Part shown: positions 45,832 through 55,116 of the stretch, piece by piece
How positions within the stretch are numbered: position 1 is the stretch's first letter
Layout: each line of letters opens with the position of its first letter
Assembly (NCBI RefSeq): GCF_900100735.1
Contig: NZ_FNCJ01000001.1
Coordinates: forward strand, 248,001 to 312,000
DNA length: 64,000 nt
Direction of reading: 5' to 3'
DNA from: Paraburkholderia phenazinium
Lineage (GTDB): Bacteria > Pseudomonadota > Gammaproteobacteria > Burkholderiales > Burkholderiaceae
Notes under the pieces: generated by a model
Seen by the model: the letters and a program-made list of their open reading frames with translations, nothing else
Database searches by the model: none
What the model was told of the DNA's origin: nothing
Made by a program: the position numbers and the translations under genes

Positions 45832-46695
45832 ATGAGACTGAAATTCACCAAGATGCATGGCGCGGGCAACGACTTTGTCGTGCTCGACGGCTTTACGCAG
45901 CCGCTCAACCTGAGCGCTGGCCAGGTGCGCGCGCTCGCGAACCGGCATTTCGGCGTGGGCGCCGACCAGCTCCTGCTGGTCGAAAAACCCACCATTGAAG
46001 GCGTGGATTTCAGATACCGCATTTTCAATTGCGACGGCGGCGAGGTCGAACACTGCGGCAACGGCGCGCGCTGTTTCGTCAAGTTCGTGCGCGACACGCG
46101 CCTCACCGACAAGCGCAGCGTGCGCGTCCAGGTGCAGAACGGCGTCATCACGCTGACCATGCAGGACAACGGCGAAGTCACCGTGGACATGGGTTTGCCC
46201 GTGTTCGAACCAGCCCGCGTGCCGTTCGATGCAAATGGCCTCGAAGGCCGCCGCGAAGGCGGTGATACGCTCTGGCCGCTCGAAGTGAACGGCACAACGC
46301 GCTGGATCTCGGTGGTCTCGATGGGCAACCCGCATGCCGTACAGGTGGTGGACGATGTCGAGGCGTTCCCCGTGCTCGCCGACGGCCCGGTGATCGAGCA
46401 TCATCCGCGCTTCCCACAACGGGTGAACGCCGGCTTCATGCAGATCGTCGCGCGCAACGAGATCAAGCTGCGCGTCTACGAACGCGGCGCCGGCGAGACC
46501 CTGGCTTGCGGCACGGGCGCCTGCGCGGCGGTCGCCACCGGCATCCGCCGCGGGCTGCTCGACGCGCCGGTGAAGGTGCACACCCATGGCGGCACGCTGA
46601 CCATCTCCTGGAACGGTGAGCACGACGCCACACCGCTCCTGATGGCCGGCCCCGCTGCGACCGTCTTCGAAGGTGAGATCGAGCTGGCCGACTGA
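45832..46695 (+). CDS. dapF: Diaminopimelate epimerase
   Basis: A 287-residue PLP-independent epimerase converting LL- to meso-diaminopimelate for lysine and peptidoglycan. The two catalytic cysteines are in EHCGNGARC and [10 protein letters not shown], and [13 protein letters not shown] is the family N-terminus. A TACAAT box ends 6 nt before the ATG and no ribosome site is visible, hinting at a leaderless transcript. It is followed after 97 bp by the DUF484 gene, the usual dapF-DUF484-xerC order. Confidence 0.97.
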   Translation: MRLKFTKMHGAGNDFVVLDGFTQPLNLSAGQVRALANRHFGVGADQLLLVEKPTIEGVDFRYRIFNCDGGEVEHCGNGARCFVKFVRDTRLTDKRSVRVQVQNGVITLTMQDNGEVTVDMGLPVFEPARVPFDANGLEGRREGGDTLWPLEVNGTTRWISVVSMGNPHAVQVVDDVEAFPVLADGPVIEHHPRFPQRVNAGFMQIVARNEIKLRVYERGAGETLACGTGACAAVATGIRRGLLDAPVKVHTHGGTLTISWNGEHDATPLLMAGPAATVFEGEIELAD

Positions 46696-46792
46696 ACGGC
46701 CGAATGCGTGGCCCAAGTTTGACCAGACGAGTGGCCGACCGACCCCATTGACCGATGCGCCCGCCTGAGGGCGTAGTCCTTTAGCCGAAACC

Positions 46793-47506
46793 ATGAACGA
46801 TCGCGAAGTCGCCGAATACCTGCTCGCCAACCCCGAATTTTTCGCGGAACACGCGGAAATGCTCGCGACCATCAAGCTCGCGAATCCGCATGGCAAAGCC
46901 GCAGTCTCGTTGCAGGAACGGCAGATGGAAATGCTGCGCGAGAAGAACAAGCTTCTCGAACGGCGCCTCGCCGAACTGCTGCGTTACGGACACGAGAACG
47001 ACAGCATTGCCTCGAAGTTCAGCCGCTGGACCACGCGCGTGATGGCCGAACGCGATCCGTACGCGCTGCCGCGCACCATCGCCAACGGCCTGCGCGACGT
47101 GTTCGACGTGCCGCAAGCGGCGCTGCGCGTGTGGGATGTGGCCGAGCCCTACACCCAGGCGGACTTCGCGCGTCAGGTCGGTGAGGAAGTGCGCATCTTC
47201 GCCAACAGCCTCGCCACGCCGTATTGCGGCGCCAACACCGGCTTCGAGGCAGCGCAATGGCTCGTGCCGGCGCTCACCGCCGTGCCTGTCGAAGGGGCCG
47301 GCGTACAGGAAAGTGCGCACGCAACCGAATCGATCGCTTTGCTGGCGCTACGCGACCCCGAGGGCAGCGAAGACACGCCGACCTTCGGCTTGCTGGTGAT
47401 GGGCTCGTCCGACCCGCGCCGCTTTCACGACGGCATGGCAACCGATTTCCTCACGCAGATCGGCGCCCTTGCCAGCGCGGCCCTGAGCCGGCTGCTGCCG
47501 CGCTGA
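46793..47506 (+). CDS. DUF484 family protein
   Basis: A 237-residue protein starting MNDREVAEYLLANPEFFAEHAEM, the DUF484 signature. A coiled-coil region (KAAVSLQERQMEMLREKNKL then LERRLAELL) is followed by a GAF-like sensory domain ending in LASAALSRLL. Located between dapF and xerC as in most proteobacteria; its function is unknown, although co-transcription suggests a link to division or recombination. Confidence 0.9.
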   Translation: MNDREVAEYLLANPEFFAEHAEMLATIKLANPHGKAAVSLQERQMEMLREKNKLLERRLAELLRYGHENDSIASKFSRWTTRVMAERDPYALPRTIANGLRDVFDVPQAALRVWDVAEPYTQADFARQVGEEVRIFANSLATPYCGANTGFEAAQWLVPALTAVPVEGAGVQESAHATESIALLALRDPEGSEDTPTFGLLVMGSSDPRRFHDGMATDFLTQIGALASAALSRLLPR

Positions 47507-47545
47507 CGCGTCCGAGCACGCGCCGACCCGCCGCCGCCCGCCACC

Positions 47546-48469
47546 GTGACCACCGCCGATCCGATCGCCGACTACCTGTCGAATCTCGAACACGAGCGGC
47601 GGCTCTCGGCGCATACGCTGCGCGGCTACACCCATGAGCTGGAAGAACTGAAGCTGCTGGCCAAGGGCCGCCCGCTCGAAAGCCTGACCGCCATCGATAT
47701 CCGCGGCGCGGTTTCAAGAGCGCACGCGGGCGGCATGACGGCGCGCTCGATCAGCCACCGGCTCTCGGCGTGGCGTGCCTTTTACCGCTGGCTGGCGGGC
47801 CGGGTGGACTTGCCGGCCAACCCGGTCGCGACCGTGCGGGCGCCGAAGCAGGCGAAAACGCTGCCCAAGGCGCTCTCGGTCGACGACGCCAACCGCCTGA
47901 TGGAAGCGCCCGCCGCCGGCAGCGCCGAAGGGCTGCGCGATCACGCGATCCTGGAACTGTTCTACTCGTCGGGCTTGCGCCTCGCCGAGCTGGTCAGCCT
48001 CGACGCACGCTTTGCCGACGCCGACGGCTACCGCTCCGCCGGCTGGCTCAAGCTCGAATCCGCCGAAGTGGAAGTGCTCGGCAAGGGCAACCGGCGCCGT
48101 ATCGTGCCCGTGGGCAGCAAGGCGCTCGACGCGCTCAATGCCTGGCTCGCGGTGCGCGGCGAATTCGTCAAGCACGACCCGCATCCGCTGTTTCTATCGG
48201 CGCGCGGCAACCGGATGTCGCCGAACGTGGTGCGAGACCGGGTCAAACGCATGGCGCTCACCGCCGGCATTCCCGCCAACGTGCATCCGCACGTGCTGCG
48301 CCACTCGTTTGCCACCCATGTGCTGCAATCGAGCGGCGACCTGCGCGCGGTGCAGGAACTGCTCGGGCACGCCAGCATCACCGCCACTCAGGTGTACACC
48401 GCGCTCGATTTCCAGCATCTCGCGCACGTCTACGATCAGGCGCATCCGCGCGCCAAGAAACGCAACTGA
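47546..48469 (+). CDS. xerC: Tyrosine recombinase XerC
   Basis: A 307-residue site-specific recombinase that, with XerD and FtsK, resolves chromosome dimers at dif. The N-terminal SAM-like core-binding domain (ADYLSNLEHERRLSAHTLRG) is followed by the catalytic domain with Arg in SSGLRLAELV, Lys in GKGNRRR, HxxR in HPHVLRHSFATH, His in LLGHASI and nucleophile Tyr in TQVYTAL. It starts with GTG 39 bp after the DUF484 stop. About 25 residues between GLRLAELVSLD and the Lys strand form an insertion typical of Burkholderiales XerC. Confidence 0.95.
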   Translation: MTTADPIADYLSNLEHERRLSAHTLRGYTHELEELKLLAKGRPLESLTAIDIRGAVSRAHAGGMTARSISHRLSAWRAFYRWLAGRVDLPANPVATVRAPKQAKTLPKALSVDDANRLMEAPAAGSAEGLRDHAILELFYSSGLRLAELVSLDARFADADGYRSAGWLKLESAEVEVLGKGNRRRIVPVGSKALDALNAWLAVRGEFVKHDPHPLFLSARGNRMSPNVVRDRVKRMALTAGIPANVHPHVLRHSFATHVLQSSGDLRAVQELLGHASITATQVYTALDFQHLAHVYDQAHPRAKKRN

Positions 48470-48570
48470 GAAAACGCAACTGAGACGGCTGTTCCAGGCT
48501 ATTAGTGCCCGCCGTCGCCGGTTTCGCCGCTTTACGCGGCACATTGTTCTGCTGAATACCTCACGAAGTC

Positions 48571-49773
48571 ATGAATACCGTTACGCTCAAACCGTCGAAA
48601 GAAAAGTCGCTGCTGCGCCGCCACCCGTGGGTCTACGCGACCGCCATCGACCGCGTGGACGGCAAGCCGGCCGCCGGCACCACCGTGCTGGTGCGCTCGC
48701 ACGACGGCCGCTTTCTCGCCCGCGCCGCCTACAGTCCGCATTCGCAGATCCGCGCGCGGGTGTGGAGCTTCGACGAGGCCGAACCGATCGACCACGCATT
48801 CTTCAAGCGCCGCGTGCAGCGTGCCATCGAGCACCGCCAGGCGATGGTGCACAACACCGGCGCAGTGCGGCTGATCTTCGGCGAGGCGGACGGCCTGCCG
48901 GGGCTGATCGTCGACCACTACGTCGCCGACGACGCCGGCCAGCGCAGCCAACTGGTCTGCCAGTTCATGGCGGCAGGGGTCGAGGCATGGAAAGAGGCTA
49001 TCGTCGCGGCCCTGACCGCCGCGACCGGCTGCCCGAACGTCTATGAACGCTCGGACGTGTCGATCCGCGAAAAGGAAGGCCTCGAGCAGGTCACCGGTGT
49101 GCTGGCAGGCGAGCCGCCATCGGATCCGCTGATCGCCAGCGAAAACGGCGTGCGCTACCACGTGGACGTGCGTAACGGCCACAAGACCGGCTTTTACGTC
49201 GACCAGCGCGACAACCGGGCTCTCGTGCAGGAACTGGCACGGGAGCGCGATGTGCTGAACTGCTTCTGCTACACCGGCGGGTTTTCGCTCGCAGCGCTCA
49301 AGGGCGGCGCCAAGCGGGTCGTCTCGATCGATTCGTCCGGCGAAGCGCTCGCGCTGGCGCAGCAGAACGTCGCCGCCAACGGCTTCGACGCGCAGCGCGC
49401 CACATGGCTCGACGCCGACGCCTTCAAGACGCTGCGCCGCCTCCACGAAGAAGGGGAGCGCTTCGACCTGATCGTGCTGGATCCGCCGAAATTTGCGCCG
49501 TCGCGCGAACACGTGGACCGCGCCGCCCGCGCCTACAAGGACATCAACCTGACCGGCCTCAAGCTGCTGCGCCCGGGCGGGCTGCTGTTCACCTACTCGT
49601 GCTCGGGCGCGATCGACGCCGAGCTGTTCCAGAAGATCGTCGCCGGCGCGGCGGCCGATGCGCGCGTCGACGCCCGTATCCTCAAGCGCCTCGGGGCCGG
49701 GGTCGATCACCCGCTGCTCACCGCGTTCCCGGAAGGCGAGTATCTGAAAGGCCTATTGTTGCAAATCGCCTGA
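48571..49773 (+). CDS. rlmI: Class I SAM-dependent rRNA methyltransferase, RlmI-like
   Basis: A 400-residue methyltransferase with an N-terminal PUA domain (MNTVTLKPSKEKSLLRRHPWVYA), a central EEHEE-like region (GLPGLIVDHY) and a C-terminal Rossmann domain (NCFCYTGGFSLAALKGGAKRV). The catalytic region shows LDPPKFAPSREHV and FTYSCSGAI, where Cys matches RlmI, which forms m5C1962 of 23S rRNA. It lies downstream of xerC and upstream of the COG0523 gene. Confidence 0.9.
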   Translation: MNTVTLKPSKEKSLLRRHPWVYATAIDRVDGKPAAGTTVLVRSHDGRFLARAAYSPHSQIRARVWSFDEAEPIDHAFFKRRVQRAIEHRQAMVHNTGAVRLIFGEADGLPGLIVDHYVADDAGQRSQLVCQFMAAGVEAWKEAIVAALTAATGCPNVYERSDVSIREKEGLEQVTGVLAGEPPSDPLIASENGVRYHVDVRNGHKTGFYVDQRDNRALVQELARERDVLNCFCYTGGFSLAALKGGAKRVVSIDSSGEALALAQQNVAANGFDAQRATWLDADAFKTLRRLHEEGERFDLIVLDPPKFAPSREHVDRAARAYKDINLTGLKLLRPGGLLFTYSCSGAIDAELFQKIVAGAAADARVDARILKRLGAGVDHPLLTAFPEGEYLKGLLLQIA

Positions 49774-49947
49774 TCGCCCATAGTTGGGGGATATTTCCCG
49801 GCAAGGGCGGCCCGGCGGCCCGCTGCCTGCAGCGGCTCGGCAGATATGTTCCAATAACCGACCGGCGCGAACGGCGCGGCGCACCCGCCGCCGTCGCAGC
49901 AAGCATTCCGATTCACGCATAGATTCACGCACCAACAGGCGACCACC

Positions 49948-51036
49948 ATGATTCCCGTTACGATCCTGACCGGCTTCCTCGGCAGCGGCAAAACCACCCT
50001 GCTCAAGCGCATCCTGAACGAAAAGCACGGCATGAAGATCGCCGTGATCGAAAACGAGTTCGGCGAAGAGAACATCGACAACGAGATCCTCGTGCAGGAT
50101 TCGAACGAGCAGATCATCCAGATGAGCAACGGCTGCATCTGCTGCACGATCCGTGGCGATCTGGCGCGCGTGCTCGGCGATCTGGCGGCGAAAAAGCAGG
50201 CTGGCGAACTGGATTTCGACCGCGTGGTGATCGAAACCACCGGCCTGGCAAACCCCGGCCCGGTGGCGCAGACGTTCTTCATGGATAACGAGATCGCCGA
50301 CGAATTCCTGCTCGACGCGATCATCACGCTGGTGGACGCGAAGCACGCCAATCACCAGTTGGACGAGCACGAAGTAGTGCAGCGCCAGGTCGGCTTCGCC
50401 GACCGCCTGTTCATCACCAAGGCCGACCTGGTGGACGAAGCCGCGGTGGACGCCCTGCGCCATCGCCTGCTGCATATGAATCCGCGCGCGGCAATCAGGA
50501 TGGTGAATTTCGGCGAGGCCGACATCAAGGAGATTTTCGACCTGCGCGGCTTCAACCTGAACGCCAAGCTCGAGATCGACCCGGACTTCCTCGCCGAAGA
50601 CGAGCACGCGCATGGCCACGCTCACGCGCACGACGAGCACGGTCATACCCATGACGACCACGCGAACTGCGACCACGATCATGGCCACTGTGACCATGAA
50701 GGCCACGACCATGGCCACCATCACCACGCGCATCACGACGACAAGATCAAATCGTTCGTGTTCCGCAGCGAGCGGCCGTTCGATCCGAACAAGCTCGAAG
50801 ATTTCCTCGGCGGCATCCTGCAGATCTATGGCGAGCGCCTGCTGCGCTACAAGGGCGTGCTGTATATGAAGGGCGTCGACCGCAAGGTGGTGTTCCAGGG
50901 CGTGCATCAGATGATGGGCAGCGATCTGGCCGCCAAGTGGCAGCCGGTGGAGAAGAAGAACAGCAAGATGGTGTTCATCGGCATCGAACTGCCACAAGAC
51001 CTGATTACCGACGGCCTCACCGCCTGCCTCGTCTGA
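49948..51036 (+). CDS. COG0523/CobW-type metal-binding GTPase
   Basis: A 362-residue G3E-family GTPase acting as a metallochaperone. G1 is GFLGSGKTTLL, the metal-binding CxCC is NGCICCTIRGD (Cys63-66), and G4-like FITKADLV follows. Residues 220-263 form a long histidine-rich loop with 21 His, typical of zinc-type members. The C-terminal CobW domain ends in IGIELPQDLI. It sits directly upstream of dksA, the well-known COG0523-dksA association linked to zinc limitation, but no Zur box was found. The metal (zinc favoured) is inferred. Confidence 0.9.
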   Translation: MIPVTILTGFLGSGKTTLLKRILNEKHGMKIAVIENEFGEENIDNEILVQDSNEQIIQMSNGCICCTIRGDLARVLGDLAAKKQAGELDFDRVVIETTGLANPGPVAQTFFMDNEIADEFLLDAIITLVDAKHANHQLDEHEVVQRQVGFADRLFITKADLVDEAAVDALRHRLLHMNPRAAIRMVNFGEADIKEIFDLRGFNLNAKLEIDPDFLAEDEHAHGHAHAHDEHGHTHDDHANCDHDHGHCDHEGHDHGHHHHAHHDDKIKSFVFRSERPFDPNKLEDFLGGILQIYGERLLRYKGVLYMKGVDRKVVFQGVHQMMGSDLAAKWQPVEKKNSKMVFIGIELPQDLITDGLTACLV

Positions 51037-51765
51037 GCGGAAACCGGGAAAGCGGCGGCAGGTGGGATCTCAGCGGACGGTCGACTGTCCGCTAGCCCGC
51101 TGTAAACGGTTCGACTGCAGGCGCCTTCAGCCCGGAAGCCGCCCCGAAGGCGACGGACAGTGGGCCGAAACAGGCCTGGCAAAGACCGGGAACGCAAAAT
51201 GCGGCTGGCCCGAATGCGCTCCGGAACCAATCGAAAACCGGCTACCAGCACACCACGTGTGAAAAACGCGTGAAAACCCTTGTTGCAGGAATCGTGCGCG
51301 GCCATCGCTTTTTAGCCGTTCGCGCGTTATATTTTCAGGATATTGGGGTGCCGCGGCCCGGAATAATCACGGTTGCGGTGACGGATTGTGATTCAGTTAC
51401 AATACGAGCCCACTGGAGAATGAGAACGATTGCCCGGTCAGCGCGTAACCCGCGCCGGGCCTGACACGGCGCCGGAAAATCTAGTCCGGGAAGCAGCACG
51501 CCGACAAGCCAGGTGGCCCACGTCCTTGAAAGGCGAGCCGCCGGTAAGCAATGCCTCAGGAGCATTTGAAGATCGTTTCCAGAGGAGTTCGGCCCCGCAT
51601 CGACGCCAGGGCGCCCAGCGCCCTGGCGTCCGGCGCTACGGCGTCACGACAGCCCACCGTCCGTGTTCGCCAGCGCTGATTGAGCGTTTTGCAGCGCCTT
51701 TGCGGGCAACACGAAAGTGCGGGCAACATGTACGAGTTTTGCCTCACATTGAAGAAGCAAGCCAG
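51037..51765 (+). other. 729-bp gap: dksA promoter and long structured leader
   Basis: No gene is supported. After the COG0523 stop there is AGCGGAC/GTCCGCT (51072-51093), a weak hairpin without a T run. A TACAAT box at 51398 is a possible -10 of dksA; its best -35 candidate, TTGCGG at 51373, is 19 bp away. If used, the dksA leader would be about 360 nt and include the strong hairpin at 51602. Confidence 0.45.
51602..51630 (+). promoter_or_regulatory. Perfect 12-bp hairpin in the dksA leader
   Basis: GACGCCAGGGCG and CGCCCTGGCGTC are exact inverted copies around a 5-nt loop, 135 bp before the dksA ATG. No T run follows, so it is not a standard terminator. It may be an mRNA-level control or stability element. 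Confidence 0.6.
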
Positions 51766-52185
51766 ATGACGACGAAACGACTCTTGACCGAAGCCGAAAT
51801 CCTGAAGATGAGCGACAAGGATTACATGAATGAGGATCAGCTCGCTTTCTTCAAGAACAAGCTTGAACAGCTGCAGGCGGAGATTCTCCGCAATGCCGGC
51901 CAGACGACCGAAAACCTGCGCGAAACCGTGATCGTGCCGGACCCGGCCGATCGCGCGACGATCGAGGAAGAGCATGCGCTGGAACTGCGCACGCGCGACC
52001 GCGAACGCAAGCTGCTGAAGAAGGTGCAGCAATCGCTCGCGCGCATCGAATCGGGCGAATACGGCTGGTGCGAAGAAACCGGCGAACCGATCGGCATTCC
52101 GCGTATGCTGGCCCGGCCCACGGCTACCCTGTCGCTCGAAGCGCAGGAACGCCGCGAACTGCGCCAGAAGCTGTTCGGCGACTGA
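51766..52185 (+). CDS. dksA: RNA polymerase-binding transcription factor DksA, single-cysteine type
   Basis: A 139-residue DksA. The coiled-coil tip carries DPADRA (Asp59, Asp62, Ala64), the residues needed for RNA polymerase control together with ppGpp. The zinc-finger region has only one of four cysteines: WCEETG, IGIPRMLARPTATLSLEAQ (Cys102 kept; the other three are Thr, Ser and Ala). So it should fold without zinc and not respond to thiol oxidation, like single-cysteine DksA proteins of alphaproteobacteria. Adjacent to the zinc GTPase gene. Confidence 0.93.
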   Translation: MTTKRLLTEAEILKMSDKDYMNEDQLAFFKNKLEQLQAEILRNAGQTTENLRETVIVPDPADRATIEEEHALELRTRDRERKLLKKVQQSLARIESGEYGWCEETGEPIGIPRMLARPTATLSLEAQERRELRQKLFGD

Positions 52186-52233
52186 ACGCCTGCGGCGCGG
52201 CTTACGCGCGCCCTGACACGCTGCTTCGTTGAG

Positions 52234-52264
52234 AGGCGCACGGTGAACTGTGCGCCTTTTTCTT
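52234..52264 (+). terminator. Rho-independent terminator of dksA
   Basis: AGGCGCAC/GTGCGCCT stem of 8 bp with an 8-nt loop, followed by TTTTTCTTT, about 50 bp after the dksA stop. Confidence 0.9.
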
Positions 52265-52466
52265 TGCTATGGCGTCTGCCGCGACGCTCGCTGCGAGAGG
52301 CTCGCCGGTTTCACGGCCCTTCGTGGATCAGCATCTTTTACCGCGCCGGGCGCCCGCCCAATGCGCGCCGCGTCATTTTCTCCGCCCTGGCCCGCGCCCC
52401 TCGCGCCCTCACCCGCCCTGGCCGCACTTTTCCGGCGTTTTTCCGCCCTATGCCATCCGGCTAGCT

Positions 52467-52494
52467 CTTGATATGGCAGCGCACGCCCTAAAAT
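52467..52494 (+). promoter_or_regulatory. Sigma32 (RpoH)-type promoter of hslVU
   Basis: CTTGATA, 12 bp, then CCCTAAAAT resembles the heat-shock consensus CTTGAAA / CCCCATnT. The hslV ATG is about 70 bp downstream. hslVU is a classic RpoH operon. Confidence 0.55.
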
Positions 52495-52563
52495 AAACCC
52501 GACATGCGTCGCACGAGCGCGCGAGCGCCGCCGCATCTCACCCGCTTTGCAAAAGGAAGGCAT

Positions 52564-53100
52564 ATGGAGCAATTTCACGGCACGACGATCGTCTCCGTGC
52601 GCCGCGGCGACAAGGTAGCCCTCGGCGGCGACGGTCAGGTCACGCTGGGCAACATCGTCATGAAGGGCGGCGCCAAGAAAGTCCGGCGTATCTATAACGG
52701 CCAGGTGCTGGTCGGCTTCGCCGGCGGCACGGCCGATGCCTTTTCGTTGCTCGACCGCTTCGAAGCCAAGCTCGAAAAACATCAGGGCAATCTGACCCGC
52801 TCGGCCGTCGAGCTCGCCAAAGACTGGCGCACCGACCGCATGCTGCGCCGGCTCGAAGCCATGCTGATCGCGGCGGACGCGCACACCACCCTCGTCATTA
52901 CAGGCAATGGCGACGTGCTGGACCCGGAAGGCGGCATCTGCGCCATCGGCTCAGGCGGCGCGTATGCCCAGGCGGCGGCCAAGGCGCTCGCCGACAACAC
53001 CGAACTGTCGCCGCGCGAGATCGTCGAGAAGTCACTGCAGATTGCTGGCGACATGTGCATCTATACGAATCACAACCGCGTTATCGAGACGATCGAGTAA
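52564..53100 (+). CDS. hslV: ATP-dependent protease peptidase subunit HslV (ClpQ)
   Basis: A 178-residue proteasome-like peptidase that forms a double hexamer. The start [16 protein letters not shown] implies cleavage of a six-residue propeptide to expose the catalytic Thr. [10 protein letters not shown] and [17 protein letters not shown] carry the supporting Lys. AAGGAAGG lies 6 nt before the ATG. hslU follows after 9 bp. A heat-shock-type promoter lies upstream. Confidence 0.96.
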   Translation: MEQFHGTTIVSVRRGDKVALGGDGQVTLGNIVMKGGAKKVRRIYNGQVLVGFAGGTADAFSLLDRFEAKLEKHQGNLTRSAVELAKDWRTDRMLRRLEAMLIAADAHTTLVITGNGDVLDPEGGICAIGSGGAYAQAAAKALADNTELSPREIVEKSLQIAGDMCIYTNHNRVIETIE

Positions 53101-53109
53101 GGACCCACG

Positions 53110-54456
53110 ATGAGCACCATGACCCCTGCCGAGATCGTCTCGGAACTCGACAAGCACATCATCGGCCAAGGCCGCGCCAAGAAAGCGGTCGCGGTGGCGC
53201 TGCGCAACCGCTGGCGCCGCCAGCAGGTCGGCGATCCGCTGCGCCAGGAAATCACCCCGAAGAACATCCTGATGATCGGACCGACGGGCGTCGGCAAGAC
53301 GGAGATTGCCCGCCGTCTGGCCAAGCTCGCCGACGCGCCGTTCATCAAGATCGAAGCCACCAAGTTCACCGAAGTCGGTTACGTGGGCCGCGACGTGGAC
53401 AGCATCGTGCGCGACCTGATCGAAATTTCGGTCAAGCAGACCCGCGAAACGGAAATGCGCAAAGTGCGCACCAAGGCTGAAGATCAAGCCGAAGACCGGA
53501 TTCTCGACATCCTGCTGCCGAGCGCCAGGCCGGTCGGTTTCGGCGCCAGCTCGAGCGCCGTGGACACGGCGGACGAAGGCAGCACGACGCGTCAGACCTT
53601 CCGCAAGCGTCTGCGCGAAGGTCTGCTTGACGATAAGGAAATCGAACTGGACGTCGAACTGCCGCAAGTGGGCATGGACATCATGGGGCCGCCGGGCATG
53701 GAAGACATGACCGAACAGATCCGCTCCATGTTCGCCAACCTCGGTGGCGGCAAGAAGACGCGCCGCAAGCTGAAGGTCAAGGAAGCGCTGAAGCTGCTAA
53801 CGGACGAAGAAGCGGCCAAGATGCTCAACGACGAGGAAGTGAAAGCCAAGGCGGTGCAGAACGTCGAGCAGAACGGCATTGTGTTCCTCGACGAGATCGA
53901 CAAGATCGCTTCGCGCAGCGAAGCGGGCGGTGGCGAGGTGTCGCGCCAGGGCGTGCAGCGCGATTTGCTGCCGCTCGTCGAAGGCACCACGATCAACACC
54001 AAGTACGGCATGGTGAAGACCGATCACATCCTGTTCATCGCCAGCGGCGCCTTCCATCTCGCCAAGCCGAGCGACCTGATTCCTGAACTGCAGGGGCGCT
54101 TCCCGATTCGCGTCGAACTGGACTCGCTGTCGGTCAACGATTTCGAATCGATTCTGGTGTCGACCGATGCGAGCCTCGTGAAACAATATCAGGCACTGCT
54201 CGCGACCGAAGACGTGCATCTCCACTTCGGCGACGACGCGATTCGGCGCCTGGCTGAAATCGCCTTCTCGGTGAACGAGAAGACCGAAAACATCGGGGCG
54301 CGGCGCCTGTACACGGTGATCGAGAAGCTGCTCGAAGAAGTGTCGTTTTCGGCCGGCAATCATGCGGGCACCGACGTCAAGATCGACGCAGCCTATGTGG
54401 ACCGCGCGCTGAACGAAGTCGCGGACGACGAAGACCTGTCGCGCTACGTTCTGTAA
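53110..54456 (+). CDS. hslU: ATP-dependent protease ATPase subunit HslU (ClpY)
   Basis: A 448-residue AAA+ unfoldase feeding substrates into HslV. Walker A is [10 protein letters not shown], the pore motif GYVGRD, Walker [12 protein letters not shown]; the intermediate domain spans roughly residues 110-240, and [14 protein letters not shown] carries sensor and arginine-finger features. The C-terminus EDLSRYVL inserts into HslV. It is translationally linked to hslV and ended by a strong terminator. Confidence 0.97.
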   Translation: MSTMTPAEIVSELDKHIIGQGRAKKAVAVALRNRWRRQQVGDPLRQEITPKNILMIGPTGVGKTEIARRLAKLADAPFIKIEATKFTEVGYVGRDVDSIVRDLIEISVKQTRETEMRKVRTKAEDQAEDRILDILLPSARPVGFGASSSAVDTADEGSTTRQTFRKRLREGLLDDKEIELDVELPQVGMDIMGPPGMEDMTEQIRSMFANLGGGKKTRRKLKVKEALKLLTDEEAAKMLNDEEVKAKAVQNVEQNGIVFLDEIDKIASRSEAGGGEVSRQGVQRDLLPLVEGTTINTKYGMVKTDHILFIASGAFHLAKPSDLIPELQGRFPIRVELDSLSVNDFESILVSTDASLVKQYQALLATEDVHLHFGDDAIRRLAEIAFSVNEKTENIGARRLYTVIEKLLEEVSFSAGNHAGTDVKIDAAYVDRALNEVADDEDLSRYVL

Positions 54457-54470
54457 CGGCACGCAGCACG

Positions 54471-54507
54471 AAAAACGGGCGGTCTCTCGCGAGGCCGCCC
54501 GTTTTTT
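54471..54507. terminator. Bidirectional terminator between hslU and the response regulator gene
   Basis: AAACGGGCGG and CCGCCCGTTT pair around a 12-nt loop that itself holds CTCGCGAG. A and T runs on the two sides suit the convergent genes. Confidence 0.92.
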
Positions 54508-54573
54508 ATCGAAACCCCTGCTTCACCGCAACGCATCGCCCGCGGCCGCGCAGACCGCTGCGCGCGATGACGC

Positions 54574-55116
54574 TTATTGCTTCACCGGCCGCTTGGCCAG
54601 CTTGCGCTGCAGCGTGCGCCGATGCATGTTCAACGCGCGGGCGGTCGCGGAAATATTGCCGCCGTGCTCGGCCAGCACGCGCTGGATATGCTCCCATTCG
54701 AGCCGCGCCACCGACAGCGGCGTCGGGTGCTCGAGCGCCTCTTCCGCCTGCAACGCGCTCGCTTCGCTTTGCAGTGCCGAGAGAATCGTCTCCACGTTGG
54801 CCGGCTTCGCCAGATAGTTATCGGCGCCGTCCTTCACCGCCTGCACCGCCGTCGCGATGCTCGCGTAGCCAGTCAGCACCAGCATCCGCGCGTCCGGCTG
54901 CAGTTCGCGCAGCGGCGCCACCAGCGTGAGCCCTGAATCATTGCCCAAGTGCAGATCCACCGTGATCTGTCCGAACTTCTGCTGGTTCGCGAGCTTGATC
55001 GCCTCCTCCGCGTTGTGCGCTTCGGCCACTGTGTAGCCGCGCCGCGTCAGACCGCGCGCGAGGATGCCGGAGAACACTTCGTCGTCGTCGATCACCAGAA
55101 AATTCATGTCGCTCAT
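54574..55116 (-). CDS. regA: RegA/PrrA/RoxR-type response regulator
   Basis: A 180-residue regulator: receiver domain (LVIDDDEVF, phospho-Asp in ITVDLHLGNDSG, LTGYASIATAVQAVKDGA, Lys in YLAKPA) and a Fis-type helix-turn-helix (GGNISATARALNMHRRTLQRKL). This compact layout is specific to the RegA family, which controls respiration, redox balance and carbon metabolism. The first 4 bp overlap the kinase gene, so both are translated from one mRNA. Confidence 0.92.
   Translation of the reverse strand: MSDMNFLVIDDDEVFSGILARGLTRRGYTVAEAHNAEEAIKLANQQKFGQITVDLHLGNDSGLTLVAPLRELQPDARMLVLTGYASIATAVQAVKDGADNYLAKPANVETILSALQSEASALQAEEALEHPTPLSVARLEWEHIQRVLAEHGGNISATARALNMHRRTLQRKLAKRPVKQ

Larger units (their letters stand above)
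52186..52563 (+). other. 378-bp gap between dksA and hslV
   Basis: It holds the dksA terminator (52234) and a heat-shock-type promoter (52467). No other gene or RNA is evident. Confidence 0.5.

Noticed and set aside
44854..46950. Open frame of almost 700 codons opposite the lpxL-like gene and dapF
   Set aside because: Antisense to two strongly recognised genes and without domain features of its own.
51100..51130. GGTTCGACTGC resembling a tRNA T-arm
   Set aside because: No acceptor stem, D-arm or anticodon arm can be drawn around it.
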